Assembly (NCBI GenBank): GCA_963576725.1 | Contig: OY755240.1 | Coordinates: 57,598,633-57,662,632 of the forward strand | Reading direction: 5' to 3' | Length of the DNA: 64,000 bases | From: Azorinus chamasolen | Lineage: Eukaryota; Mollusca; Bivalvia; Cardiida; Solecurtidae | Shown: positions 45,070-56,069 of the stretch, one piece after another | Numbering within the stretch: the first letter of the stretch is position 1 | Layout: each line of letters begins with the position of its first letter | Made by a program: the position numbers and the translations under genes | Notes under the pieces: model-generated | Told to the model about the DNA's origin: nothing | Seen by the model: only the letters and a program-made list of their open reading frames with translations | Database searches by the model: none

Positions 45070-46718
45070 TTAGCTCACCTGAGCCGAAGGCTCAGGGTGA
45101 GCTATTGTGACGCGATCCGTCCGGCGTCAGTCCACATTTTCAAACGACATCTCCTGAAACCGCTGACCCGATATTTACCAAGTTTTGTCAGAAGCATCAG
45201 TGGCTAGGGGGAACGAAATGTTTACATTATGACCCCCGGATAAAAAATGGCCCCGCCCAAGGGCTTATCAGTTTTTCATAGGAAAATCTTTAAAAATCTT
45301 CTTCTCTGAAACTGATAGGCCTAGATCTTTGATATTTGGTATGTAGCATGATCTTATGGTCCTCTACAAAGATTGTTCAAAATGTGATCCCCAGACCAAA
45401 AATGGCCCCTCCCAAGGGCTTATCAGTTTTTCATAGGAAAATCTTTAAAAAAGCATGATCTTATGGTCCTCTACAAAGATTGTTCAAATTATGAGCCCCG
45501 GGCCAAAATGGCCCCGCCCATAGGCTTATCAGTTTTTAAGCCCCCATTGACGATAGTCGGGGAGCATATTGTTTTTGCCCTGTCTGTCTGTTTGTCTGTT
45601 TGTCTGTTGTTTGTCAGCAACTTTAACATTGGTCATAACTTTTGAGCCAGTATAGATAGAGACTTGATATTTGGCATACATATGTATCTCATAAAGCCGC
45701 ACATTTTGAGGGGTGTCGTGTCAAGGTCAAGGTCATCCTTCAAGGTCAGAGGTCAAATATATGGGTCAAATCGCCAACTTTAACATTAGCCATAACTTTT
45801 GGACCAGTAGAGATAGAGACTTGATATTTGGCATGCTTGTGTATCTCATGAGGCTGCACATTTTGAGGGGTGACATGTCAAGGTCAAGGTTATCCTTCAA
45901 GGTCAGAGGTCAAATATATGAGGGGGCATAGTGTTCCACAAACACATCTTGTTCATATTAAAATCTTTAAAAATCTTCTACTCTGAAAATGTAAGGCCTA
46001 GACCTTTGATATTTGGTATGTAGCATGACCTTATGGTCCTCTACAAAGATTGTTCAAATTGTGATCCCCGGACCAAAAATGGCCCCGCCCAAGGGCTTAT
46101 CAGTTTTTCATAGGAAACTCATTAAAACATATTCTCCTCGGAAACTGTAAGGCCTAGACCTTTGATATTTGGTATGTAGCATGATCAAATGGTCCTCTAC
46201 ACAGATTGTTCAAATTATGACCCCTTGGCCAAAAATGGCCCCGCCCAAGTGCTTATCAGTTTTTCATAGGAAAATCTTTAAAAATCATCTTCTGAAACTG
46301 TAAGGCCTAGACCTTTGATATTTGGTATATAGCATGATCTTTTATCCTCTACAAAGATTTTCAAACTGTGATCCCCGGACCAAAATGGCATCGCCCAAGG
46401 GCTTATCAGTTTTTCATAAGAAAATCTTTAAAAATCTTCTGAAACTGTAAGGCCTAGACCTTTGATGTTTCGTATGTAACATAAACATGATCTAATGGTC
46501 CTCTATAAATATGTAGCTTTGGCTTGTGGCCCTCTGACAAGAATGTTCACTGACCACTTGGCGAAACTTGGCCCTGCCTTGGGGCTTACCAGGTTTTCAT
46601 AGGACAAGTATGAAATATTATTTTTCTCTGAAACCATAAGGCTTTGCCTTGTTGTTCTCTACCAAGGTGTACAAGGTTATCTCAAGTGATCGCTTCAGGG
46701 CCTCATGACCCTCTTGTT
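45070..46718 (+). mobile_element. Core-repeat family C, split by a family D element
   Basis: Hairpin AGCTCACCTGAGC / GCTCAGGGTGAGCTATTGTG; units of ~150 bp with 'aaggcctagacctttgatat', 'ggtcctctacaaagattgtt', 'atggccccgcccaagggct'. The end is a degenerate hairpin AGGGCCTCATGACCC then TCTTGTTTT. Insertion at 45537-45957. Confidence 0.8.
45537..45957 (+). mobile_element. Core-repeat family D, nested in family C
   Basis: Host 'gcttatcagttttt' breaks off at 45537 and resumes near 45957 as 'aaaatctttaaaaatcttc'. The insert begins AAGCCCCCATTGACGATAGT...GGAGCATATTG, has about two core units and ends GTGTTCCACAAACAC + ATCTTGTTC. A T-rich junction on each side fits insertion between Ts. Confidence 0.8.
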
Positions 46719-46719
46719 T

Positions 46720-46985
46720 TATAATGATGAATGTTTGTATCATGAAATATTGAAGTATTGCAAATTGAATGGTACATGTTTCAAAAATACTAGTTGCCAT
46801 GGTAATTGAATTTTGGACTCCCGATTGGTTAGAATTTAGACCTTGTTTGACCAAATTTAGAAGTTGTTTGATTTTGCTGAAAAATTGTATGTCAGGATGT
46901 TTTGGTACTCATAATTGATTGGTAGGTGGTTTCATAATATTGGCTGCCATGGTAATTGATCGGTCAAAATTAAAATGATGACTTA
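46720..46985. other. Unassigned stretch
   Basis: AT-rich; nothing recognised. Confidence 0.35.
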
Positions 46986-48050
46986 GAATTAGAAAAACTT
47001 TGTGTCGCGCGTATCTCTGAAACCGCTAGTACTAGAGTCACCAAACTTCACAGGATGGTTCACCAGCATGAGTTGGTAGTGCACCTATATTTTTGAATTG
47101 TCTTCCCCTGATAATTCTTGAGTTATTGCCCCTGATATGAACACTTAAATTTATACAAACTTTGTGTCACGCATATCTCTGAAACCAGTAGGGCTAGAGT
47201 CACCAAACTTCACAGGATTGTCTAATAGCATGAGTTGTTTTGCTCTTGGGGTTTTTGAATTGTCTCCCCTGTTAACTTTGGAGTTACTGCCCCTGATTAC
47301 TTAAAATTAGACAAACTTTACTTAGTGTTGTGCATATCTCTGAAATCACTAGGGCTAGAGTCACCAAATTGCACAGGAATGTTTACCAGCATGAGTTGTT
47401 GTGCACCTGGGATTTTTGAATTGTCTCCCCTTGATAACTTTATAGTTATTGCCCCTGATATTATTACTGAAAATTAGAGAAACTTTGTATCATGCATATT
47501 TAATAACCATTAGAGCTAGAGTCACAAAACTTCACAGGAATGTTAACCAGCATGAGTTGTTGTGCACCTGATTTTTTAATTGTCTCCCCCTGATAATTCT
47601 TGAGTTATTGCCCCTGATATTATAACTTAAAATTAGAGAAACTTTGTGCTGCACGTATCTCTGAAACCAGTTTGGTTAGAGTCTCCAAACTTCACAGGAA
47701 TGTTCACCAGCATGAGTTGTTGTGCATCTTTTAACTGTCCTCCTCTGATAACTTTGGAGTTACTTCCCCTTATGACTTAAAATAAGAGAAACATTACTTT
47801 GTGTCGTGTATATCTCTGAAACCACTAGTACTAGAGTCACCAAACGTCACAGGAATGTTGACCAGCATGTGTTGTTGTGTAGCCGGGGTTTGTGAATTGT
47901 CTCCTCCTGATAATGTTGGAGTTATTGCCCCTGATGACTTAAAATTAGACCCTGATAAGTTTGGAGTTAGACATTACACTTGTGTATTGGAAAGAGGATG
48001 TAAGGGGGAGACCTCTGTTTTTGTGACAAAAACAGACCTCTAGTTCTAGT
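46985..48050 (+). repeat. Core-repeat family H, six ~160-bp units, different 3' end
   Basis: Units marked by 'gtatctctgaaaccgctag', 'agtcaccaaacttcacagga' and 'gagttattgcccctgatat' recur about every 160 bp. It ends with a strong hairpin CTGTTTTTGTGACAAAAACAG (arms 10 bp) and 'acctctagttc', not TCTTGTT. No 5' hairpin identified. The 80-codon ORF at 47801 is a repeat by-product. Confidence 0.7.
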
Positions 48051-48159
48051 TTGTAGATGTACTTATAATGTCAGCTGGCCTATTAGCCAAGTGAATAATA
48101 TAGGGCAATGAATACAATATTGTTTACATTTAAACCTGTAAAATGTTTTCTTTTTTCAG

Positions 48160-48389
48160 GTAACAAGAAGGTAATACAGTTTCTGGAAGAGAGGAGCCTA
48201 CTTTTTTGGAACCGGTTTGCATCTCAACAACAGTACTTGAAGACATGTGCCAAAACGTTCAATCAAATGAAAACTATTCGACATCAAACTGTTGTAGGTC
48301 TTCAGTCAATGTGTCTCCAACAATGTCAAAAGTACAAAAATGAGTCGTGCAGGAAACGCCACATACAGAACAAACAGTCGCCCGAATAG
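48160..48389 (+). CDS. Possible terminal coding exon, unrecognised
   Basis: Acceptor with a long pyrimidine tract (TTTTCTTTTTTCAG) at 48159, then an open frame: NKKVIQFLEERSLLFWNRFA, SQQQYLKTCAKTFNQMKTIR, HQTVVGLQSMCLQQCQKY, ending in TAG at 48387. The amphipathic Gln/Leu/Lys-rich opening looks coding-like. The last third overlaps a block ('gaaacgccacatacagaac', 'gtaccaccttgggacgg') that I believe is a dispersed repeat. No match recognised. Confidence 0.3.
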
Positions 48390-48394
48390 CAACA

Positions 48395-49386
48395 CAAGGA
48401 AACAGCATATGTACATAACTTTAAAAACAACAAGAGACGCACAAAGACAAAACAAACATGCAATAGGGGGAAGATGGAAGTACCACCTTGGGACGGTCAG
48501 TGACAAAAGTCACTGGGGGTCAAGTTTTAAATTAGATTTGGGGTATCATATATGTTCTTTATTTGAGAAAAAGTATAACTCTGTAGAGACAGGTTATTGT
48601 TTAATAAATTGTGACAGAATTGCAGCTAAAGCTCTTGTACACATGTACCTGTGTTCAATACACCAAAGTGGCATATTATAAGAAACGTTCCTTTGATGAG
48701 ACTATACAGTATTTTTGGCAACTTGATGTAGTGTGAAAGTAAGCAGAACTCTTCTGCATTGAGCTACCATCTGCCATAAAAATCCAAATACATGTACATC
48801 AGACTTGTTGGCCCTGGTAAACGTGAATACTTCAACCATTACAGTTTCTTTATGTCAAACCTAGCACTGTAAATTTATAATTAAACTTTTCTTGACTCAT
48901 TTATGTCTATCTGTGTTTTTCCAGGCTAGTGATATGTAACTATACCCCACGCAACGAATTTGCTCAGGGTAAATAGTTTTTGACCCATCCGTCTGTCCAT
49001 CTTTGTATCATAATACACCTATCACTTTCATTTCATGACATATTTTTCTCAAATTTGCTTTAAGAATTGCAATGAATAAGAACATTTCAATTTCAGAGGA
49101 ATCTGTCATGGGGAACCGTATTGTTTTCTCTGACAATGTGGGGGCGTGGGGTATGTCAACTTGCCGACTAAAGTTCATTAATTTATTATACCCCTGCAAA
49201 CAAAGTTTGAAATGAGGTATATAGGAGTCAGTGTGTTGGTCAGTTGGTTGGTCTGTCTGTCCGATTTACAACCTGGCACAAATTCGGTTTAATTGCGATA
49301 AAGGCAGCTGAGCGGGCGGTATTCCACCACTTTTCGTGACAGGTCTAGTTTTTGAATGATCTATCTGCAAAAGGCTAAGATTTGTA
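48395..49386. other. Unassigned stretch with a probable dispersed repeat
   Basis: 48330-48540 has the look of a known bivalve dispersed repeat ('gtcagtgacaaaagtcactg' palindrome inside). The remainder to 49386 has no recognised feature. Confidence 0.35.
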
Positions 49387-49589
49387 CAGTAGAACCTGTC
49401 TTAAGTGACCATTAATGGAGTGCAGAAATCTTCAAAAGTAGATAGTTGCTTAATGCAGGGCAAAATAATGCAGAAAGCTACAGGAGCTTTCTGCATTACT
49501 TTGATCTGAATTAAGCTATCATTCATTTTCATTCATTTCCTGCCATGTCTATACCTCTTTTTGATGGTCACTTAATACAGGTTCCACGG
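49387..49589. mobile_element. TA-flanked MITE with palindromic core
   Basis: Left CAGTAGAACCTGTCTTAAGTG, right inverted CCGTGGAACCTGTATTAAG, bordered by TA. Core palindrome AATGCAGAAAGCTACAGGAGC / TTTCTGCATT, a design shared with 51324-51652. Confidence 0.75.
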
Positions 49590-50092
49590 TAATAATGTAG
49601 TGAATCATGACGACTCATCAGTCTTGTATGGCATGACTATAGTTTCATGTGAAATACATAAGTCACTGCTGCTCAGAGTACAGTGTGTTAGTCTTTATCT
49701 GTTATAGAAACTACTTACGCCACGCTTACAATACATATACACTTTACTTCATGAATATTTATACAAGGAATAATGACATAATATTATTTAGATTTATTTT
49801 TATAATGGCATATGAACACATGCGATTTAGTTTGGCAATATCAGAAAGTGTAGAATCGGACCTATATTGTATTATAAGCGAACAGAGCAGACCCTGATCA
49901 GGCTGCTTCTATAGAACGCGTTTGATCTAGGTCTACTCTGTTTGCAAATGAGTAAAAAGGCAAATGTATGGAGTAAATTGCTAAAACACGCCTTCATATA
50001 ATTTCATATGCTATAAGAATCGGCAGTGTAAATAAATATATGTTTTAATGTACTATGTACCTTTATAATGACATTTTGACTGTTCAGCACTC
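49590..50092. other. Unassigned stretch with decayed TTAA MITE
   Basis: 49870-49975 holds 'gcgaacagagcagaccctga ... ggtctactctgtttgcaaat', a MITE core without clear TTAA ends. Confidence 0.45.
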
Positions 50093-50342
50093 TTAACCCT
50101 TCGCTTGCTGAATTTTAAAATGCATTTCTCTTTCTTTACCCATGTCCTGTTGTTTAATTATATATCTCTTCACTGTGTGCAAATATTTCGCTGTGCAATC
50201 ACTGCTGTGGAGTGCACTGGTTGCACACTCAACTTGTAAATAGTGCAGACCCTGATGAGACAGCTCCTGCAGGAGCTGTCTCATCTGGGTCTCCACTATT
50301 TACAGGTAGGTATATTGACGTGAATAGCAAGCGAAGGGTTAA
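50093..50342. mobile_element. TTAA MITE, 'CTTCGCTTGCT' family, 250 bp
   Basis: TTAACCCTTCGCTTGCT ... AGCAAGCGAAGGGTTAA, perfect 17-bp inverted ends, 250 bp, hairpin 'gacagctcctgcaggagctgtc'. Likely the youngest of the three copies here. Confidence 0.9.
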
Positions 50343-51323
50343 GTAACCATTTATAAACACATAATTATGTTTTTACAAGTTGCTGTTAAATTCAAAATAA
50401 TATACCTGCAGAAATTTGTTAGCGGCCCTCCAATGCTGGCATCCTGCATTAGGCTGTCTATGTATGTGCATGTGTACCTATTTGTGCGTGCATACATGTA
50501 TGTGTGCTTTGTGTTTTGGTAGTGGTTGCGTCTTGTGTGTTGTTCTACTTGTATTTAAAAAATGATTTATATTAGGTGCCGTTTGTTCAGTCTGCTATGC
50601 TTATAAAATTATATAGATTTAACTACACTTTTTATCATGATTAAAAATCGCTTTGTTCGTAGTGCCGTTATAAAAAATCATCACTCGTTATTAATATCCA
50701 CAACAATGTCCATTATTTCTTGTATGAATATGCATGGAGTAAAGGGTTAATTGAACCAGCTGCAATTGCTTAACAGTGCTTACTCAGAGTGCATTGTAGG
50801 GTTTCAAGGTCTTCCATGTGCATTTGAAATAAAATGATCTGTGATGGAAGCTCCTGTGTTTTCTTTTGTGAAGTCCTGGTTGCATCATAAGTACTACTGC
50901 ATTTTTAAATTGCCTTTTCAACCTACATATGCGTGTACGATAAAACTCAATTAAATACATAAGTCTGCATTTGATAAAACCAAGTGATCACATTGCAGGG
51001 AATTTTTTGAGAAATGTTTATCCCATTTCCTCATGGGCTATTTATAGACCCAACCTCCTCGAATAAATCTACTGAATAGGATAATTTACTTGAGAAAAAA
51101 AAACATGAGGGAACAGATTAACATACTAAAGCAGGAGTCTTCTCGAGAGTGTAAAGAGGCCGTCAGAATAACGCTAACATTCGCTCAACCCTTCTCTGCT
51201 ATGGGTTCGTGCCTCCGTCGGGACAGGGCATAAACTCTTGATGAGAGGATGCCTGCGTATCCAGCTGCATTGCAGATGGTTGGTAGTTCTATCACAGTGC
51301 CGAACAAGATCATGTTCAACATA
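50343..51323. other. Unassigned stretch
   Basis: Short TG-rich tract at 50455-50540; nothing coding recognised. Confidence 0.35.
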
Positions 51324-51652
51324 CAGATGAACTTCGATATCTCAACTTCAAGGGATGTACAGATTACTTCAAGATAACCAAAGTTCGAGTTATCCGATTT
51401 CTAATCTGGACAATTTCTTAAGTAAACAGCTTAATACAGGTCTAAAGTAACTCTGAAAGCTCCAACAGGAGCTTTTAGCATTACTTCAGACCTGCATTAA
51501 GCTGTCACATGTGTTTCTTGATATGCCTAGTGATTTATGACGTTTTCCGCTTTGTAAATTTTGGAAAAACTGCAATTTTAGTTCCGAGTTATCCCGAAGT
51601 TCGAGTTATCCGAGTTCGAGTTATCCGAGTTCGAGTTATCACAGTTCAACTG
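51324..51652. mobile_element. TA-flanked MITE (pogo-like ends)
   Basis: Left CAGATGAACTTCGATATCTC, right inverted CAGTTGAACTGTGATAACTC, TA on both sides. The right part contains four direct copies of 'gttcgagttatcc'. Core palindrome 'gaaagctccaacaggagcttt'. Confidence 0.75.
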
Positions 51653-51959
51653 TATATACTTCTGAGATGCAAATAGTCGTACATATGCTTAATTTAAGAT
51701 ATTTGAATCGTTATGCTTAAAAGACACATATATATATGCATATGTCCACTTAATGCAGGTTTTAGGAACTGGTCTACCTAAGCCAGAAATTATGCCTTAT
51801 GGTCTACTTAAAGTACCCAACGTAGTTAACAAATATTAAGTAGACCAAAATTTTTGTATATTTTTTATCGTTAGTTATTTCAAGTAAATTTTAAAATATG
51901 TTATTAGATTGAAGATTCTATTTTAAAAAATGCTTTTATATTTGTATTTTTATGACTTA

Positions 51960-52028
51960 GTAAAAATATACAAATGGTCTACCTAATGCAGGTTTTTATA
52001 TGATGGTCTACTTAATGCAGAAATCAGA

Positions 52029-52102
<74 letters not shown>

Positions 52103-52640
52103 ACTCCTTCGGGAGACCATCCGTCCTAGGACCACCGCATAAGGGGGACCGCTGGAATAGGGAGACAAAAAGTGGTCTCCTTAATATTTTGAACATTGAC
52201 TATCCAAAATCAAGACTGAACAGACCATTACTTTTACTGCTCTGTGATTCAAACTCACTTTATTTATTGTGTAATTAAAAAAAGTTTGACATTTGTAGTT
52301 TTTTTTTTAAACTAGAGAGATTTTTAGAAATTGTGGTATATATTTCATCGACCTATATTTTCAGGATTAAGGAGACTTCCCAATTTCTATTTTTTTTATT
52401 AAACTGGCTATATATAATACAAAATAAAATACATAAAGCTTAATTGTCATTTTAACTACCATGCGGGCCATGATATATAGCCAAAAAATGCATAATAAAA
52501 AAATCGATTTTTCACACCCCACAAATTGCTTAAATAATCTCCGGTGACAACCAATTACGTCATCGATGACGTGCGTAGGCTCTTCTCGAATTCCGGTAAA
52601 ATGGTCGCTGTAGCTTTGCAAAAGATCCAGTGATCAGAAT
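51960..52640 (+). repeat. Repeat related to 23327-23895, with (TA)n
   Basis: Uninterrupted (TA)n at 52031-52099, then blocks shared in order with 23340-23720 ('gaccgctgga', 'ctccttaatatttt', 'gacctatattttcagg', 'ggctatatata'). The end has a 16-bp palindrome ACGTCATCGATGACGT (52557-52572), i.e. two CRE-like TGACGT half-sites, followed by 'aattccggtaaaatggtcgc'. Confidence 0.45.
52557..52572. promoter_or_regulatory. Palindromic double CRE-like site
   Basis: ACGTCATCGATGACGT is a perfect 16-bp palindrome holding two TGACGT half-sites, 200 bp upstream of the ATG at 52773. A regulatory role is inferred only from the motif. Confidence 0.35.
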
Positions 52641-52772
52641 TCGGTTTGCAATAAACAAAATGGTTATTGAGATTTGGTGCATTTACTTTAATCAATGCTT
52701 AAGACATTTGAATAAACGTACATGTATTGATCGAATGATCCTGACAGCCGAGACGGCAACGACAAAGGAAAT

Positions 52773-52805
52773 ATGGCTGCGTCCTTGAACGGTGGAAAGT
52801 GCATG
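52773..52805 (+). CDS. Possible first coding exon with YY1-like start
   Basis: AAATATGGCTGCG: ATG in YY1-type context, reading MAASLNGGKCM and then GTAAAT, a plausible donor in phase 0 (unspliced, the frame runs only a few more codons). The segment just before it is CG-richer ('cagccgagacggcaacgac'). No second exon was identified in the unique DNA to its right. Confidence 0.3.
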
Positions 52806-54600
52806 GTAAATTTTATGCTTTTATTCTGATAATTGCATTGTTTTAATAATGAGACTGTGGTTTGTTTTACCACCGTTTACCTTTTGTTTCGCTTTGTGTT
52901 CTGAACAATTATTATAACAATATTACGCCATAGCTTTCAAGGCAACCTGCTGACGGCCATTGCCCAATTCGTCCTCATGGCAAAACAACCCCATCTCAAT
53001 ATTAGGTTTAAAAATCATGAATTGGTTTGAAGTAGCAAATAAACATAGGACATCACTCAAGTTATGTATTTTAAAGGTATTTTCGAATCAAAGTTTGGGA
53101 AAATCAGAATTTTTTATTTTCACCATATGATTGAACAATTCTTTGTAAACTGTATTCTAGTAATAATTTAATCTGTACACAATCCCTCCCTTTTAATTTT
53201 GAATATTTCTTCAAACTTCCGTTGCCATTTAGCTCTTGACAGAATCTTCTTCCCGTAACATAGACTTTTTTTTTTCAATAAAAATACATGTATGTGTAGT
53301 TTCTGCTTTCAACTATAGAAAGAAACAATATGTTGTCACAGCAAGCCCACGGTTAATGTAAGGGCAATCAGATCTGGGTTGTCAAAATTGTATTTACTTA
53401 TGACAATAATAATGTATAATCTGAAATGGAAAATTTGGATAATTTGATAATATGTGAATTTATATTGATTTTCTTATTATATCATTCATGCCATAATGGC
53501 CCATATATGATAACCACATCAAAATATAAAAAAAGAAAGTTTCATTTTAATAACATTGTGATTTTCATGTGTTTGTATATTTGCTGATTGACCTTAAATG
53601 TCAATAAATAAATATATAAAATAAACCACTATCAGACTGAGAAGCTGAACTAACCTGGGGAAATACGAATGTTAATTCATAAAGTGTGAGCAGCATACAA
53701 CAGGTATTCCTCGTGTATTCATAAGGAGACAGGAATTTCACACATTCAGTGGTGTGATTAATTTGAACAAATTTAGTTGTTCTTATTATAAGTTTATTTT
53801 TGGACATACGGAATGTTACATTTCATTTAAAAATAATTTGAATACTAACTGCAAATTTCTATGAAGTAAAATTTTTATATCACTTTGATTATAACAATAA
53901 AAAATGCCTACGCCTGCTTCAGTATTACACTACATCAGAATAAGCGGGTACATTTGAACATAACAATTTAAAACATTTATTTCTATTTAGCTCTATGTAT
54001 ATTATGTTACATTAAAAATATTTTTTAAATATCTTTTTTAAACCAGATCATAAGTAAATAACCTGCATGAGGATCAAACACATTATGAAGTATCTAATAA
54101 AATAATAACTTTACATAATTTTGACAAAATAATTTAGGTACGTTTTGGTATTGGGTACGTTTAGACTTGGTCCCCTGTGACATCATATTGCTTCATTCCT
54201 AGAAAATGACCTATTTTCAGTTTGTAATGGTAATGGTGGATTGCAAAATAGGCCGAGTGACATTGCTCAACAAACATGGATTTTACATGAATGCAAGGAT
54301 ATTTAAAGGTACGTTTTGAATGTAAACAAATAATTAATTAATTAGATAATGAATGACAGTAATCCTAGTAGAAACAGTCCAGGTAATTACATCTATAGGG
54401 AAGATAAGTTTGCTGCATGATCAAAAGTGAAAACATTCATTTACATCAAATAATAGAATCAATTTGAAAGTGGGGGACGGGTTAAATTGTTTATGTCCGG
54501 TTATTTCTTGTCTATATTCTGTAGCTCTGTATTTTCACTATCTATAATAAAGATAGTGAAAATACAGAGCTACAGATAACAGGGCATACTCAAATACTAA
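52806..54600. other. Mostly unique AT-rich stretch
   Basis: The least repetitive part of the window. A perfect ~29-bp-arm palindrome lies at 54519-54577 ('ctgtagctctgtattttcac / gtgaaaatacagagctacag'). No exon was recognised. Confidence 0.4.
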
Positions 54601-54678
54601 AATCGTCATTTCTTCACTAAACCCTATACTGTGACCACTCTTTAGAATGATCTGTCTGAGAGAGACAATTCTAAAGAG

Positions 54679-55633
54679 CACAGGGGGCCATTTCGTGGGT
54701 CTACATGGTCTAAAAGTAAAAAAAATTGATTGGGTCGATTTAGTGTTATATTATATACAAGGGGTCTAACTACCCATTCGCAGATTTCACGACCGATTCG
54801 AAATAACGCCCGGTTTTGGGCTATCAAGATAAAAGACCCACTAATGTTTGGTACGAACGTGAAGCTGGGACCATGTACTTTTCAAATAATATAACTTTTG
54901 ATACATTTCGACTAAGCCGTAGCCAGTGCCGGCGTGAAATTCCTACAAAATACGCTGATTTAGCTTACTCGAACGAGAAGTCGATCGATTTGTCGCTAGA
55001 CCCCCCCATATAACGGCCATAATCGCGATGCCTCGGGACAAAACGATTATGCAATCAATATATATGACAAAAAGCTATCGCTTTTCTCTCAAACTATCTG
55101 CAGACACTAATGCAGATCCGAAATGCAGGCGAATTTTCGTGCAATTAGCAGATTTAAATTTCTGTCAGGCTACTACGAGTCACGTGACCCGCTTCCTTTA
55201 CAATTAACAACATCCGCGTGTCTGTTACTTTGCTTACCCAATAAGCGTTTGGGAGAACGCAGGGCACCATCCCTAGGTCAATCAAGTGCCCTGTTACTGA
55301 TCAACTAGAAACTAGGTCAAGTTGTTGCGACTTCTCGTTCGAGTAAGCTAAATCGGCGTATTTTGTTGGAATTTCACATCGGCACTGGCTACGGCTTAGT
55401 CGAAATGTATCAAAAGTTATATTATTTGAAAAGTACATGGTCCCAGCTTCACGTTCGTACCAAACATTAGTGGGTCTTTTATCTTAATAGCCCAAAACCG
55501 GGCGTTATTTCGAATCGGTCGTGAAATCTGCGAATGGGTAGTTAGACCCCTTGTATATAATATAACACTAAATCGACCCAATCAATTTTTTTGACTTTTT
55601 AGACCATGTAGACCCACGAAATGGCCCCCTGTG
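54679..55633 (+). mobile_element. 955-bp foldback DNA element with exact 8-bp target duplication
   Basis: Ends CACAGGGGGCCATTTCGTG in inverted orientation; near-identical arms of ~300 bp (54679-54985 and 55325-55633) flank a ~330-bp unique centre. CTAAAGAG precedes and follows it. The arms include 'cgcccggttttgggctat' and 'gtagccagtgccg'. Eight-base duplications fit hAT or P-type elements; the superfamily is undecided. ORFs of ~60 codons in the arms are symmetrical by-products. Confidence 0.85.
55028..55207 (+). pseudogene. 59-codon frame in the foldback centre, shared with the other copy
   Basis: Starts MPRDKTIMQSIYMTK, continues LKLSADTNADPKCRRIFVQL, ends TTSHVTRFLYN then TAA. The matching frame in the copy at 60695 (61293-61015, minus) begins MPRDKTIVQSIHMIK and stays open for 92 codons because it lacks this TAA. 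No motif recognised; it could be a remnant of an ancestral gene or chance. Confidence 0.3.
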
Positions 55634-55671
55634 CTAAAGAGTGGTCACAGCTAGTATAGGGTTTTGTGGAG

Positions 55672-56068
55672 AATTAAATGAGCTATGCTTGAAAATGTTT
55701 AAATTTAAGCATCTTATCTGGGGCTCTGGAAAATATGATAATTTTAAGATTGCAGTCAGTGTAGACACAGATCAAACATCTCCTATTTGAGTCGGTCTGC
55801 TCTGTTTGATTATGTTTACTGTCAGTAGCTATGATTGTACAGTTTCTTTCATGGTAAAAAATTCCTTTGCTAAGTTATAGCGTTATTTTAATAATTAATG
55901 TAATTAGTATTCATGATATCATTATTTCTTACATGAATATTGATGGAATAAAGTGTTATTTAGGGAGACAGGTATATGTGAATAATTGCTATTTATATTG
56001 AAGACAGAACAACAAAATTCCTAAAGTAACCAACAATACTTTATCAAATTGAAATATAATGATATTTT
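55672..56068. other. Decayed TTAA MITE pieces
   Basis: 'cagtgtagacacagatcaaa' and 'catgatatcattatttctta' mark degraded copies; nothing coding. Confidence 0.45.
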
Positions 56069-56069
56069 T

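Larger units (their letters stand above)
54616..55670. mobile_element. Palindromic MITE ('AACCCTATACTGTGACCA') split by a foldback element
   Basis: The left arm AACCCTATACTGTGACCACT...ATTCTAAAGAG ends at 54678; the right remainder TAAAGAGTGGTCACAG...ATAGGGTT resumes at 55635. The uninterrupted form is at 13808-13882. Confidence 0.8.

Noticed and set aside
51983..52278. ORFs with long Tyr-Ile runs on both strands.
   Set aside because: Translation of the (TA)n microsatellite.
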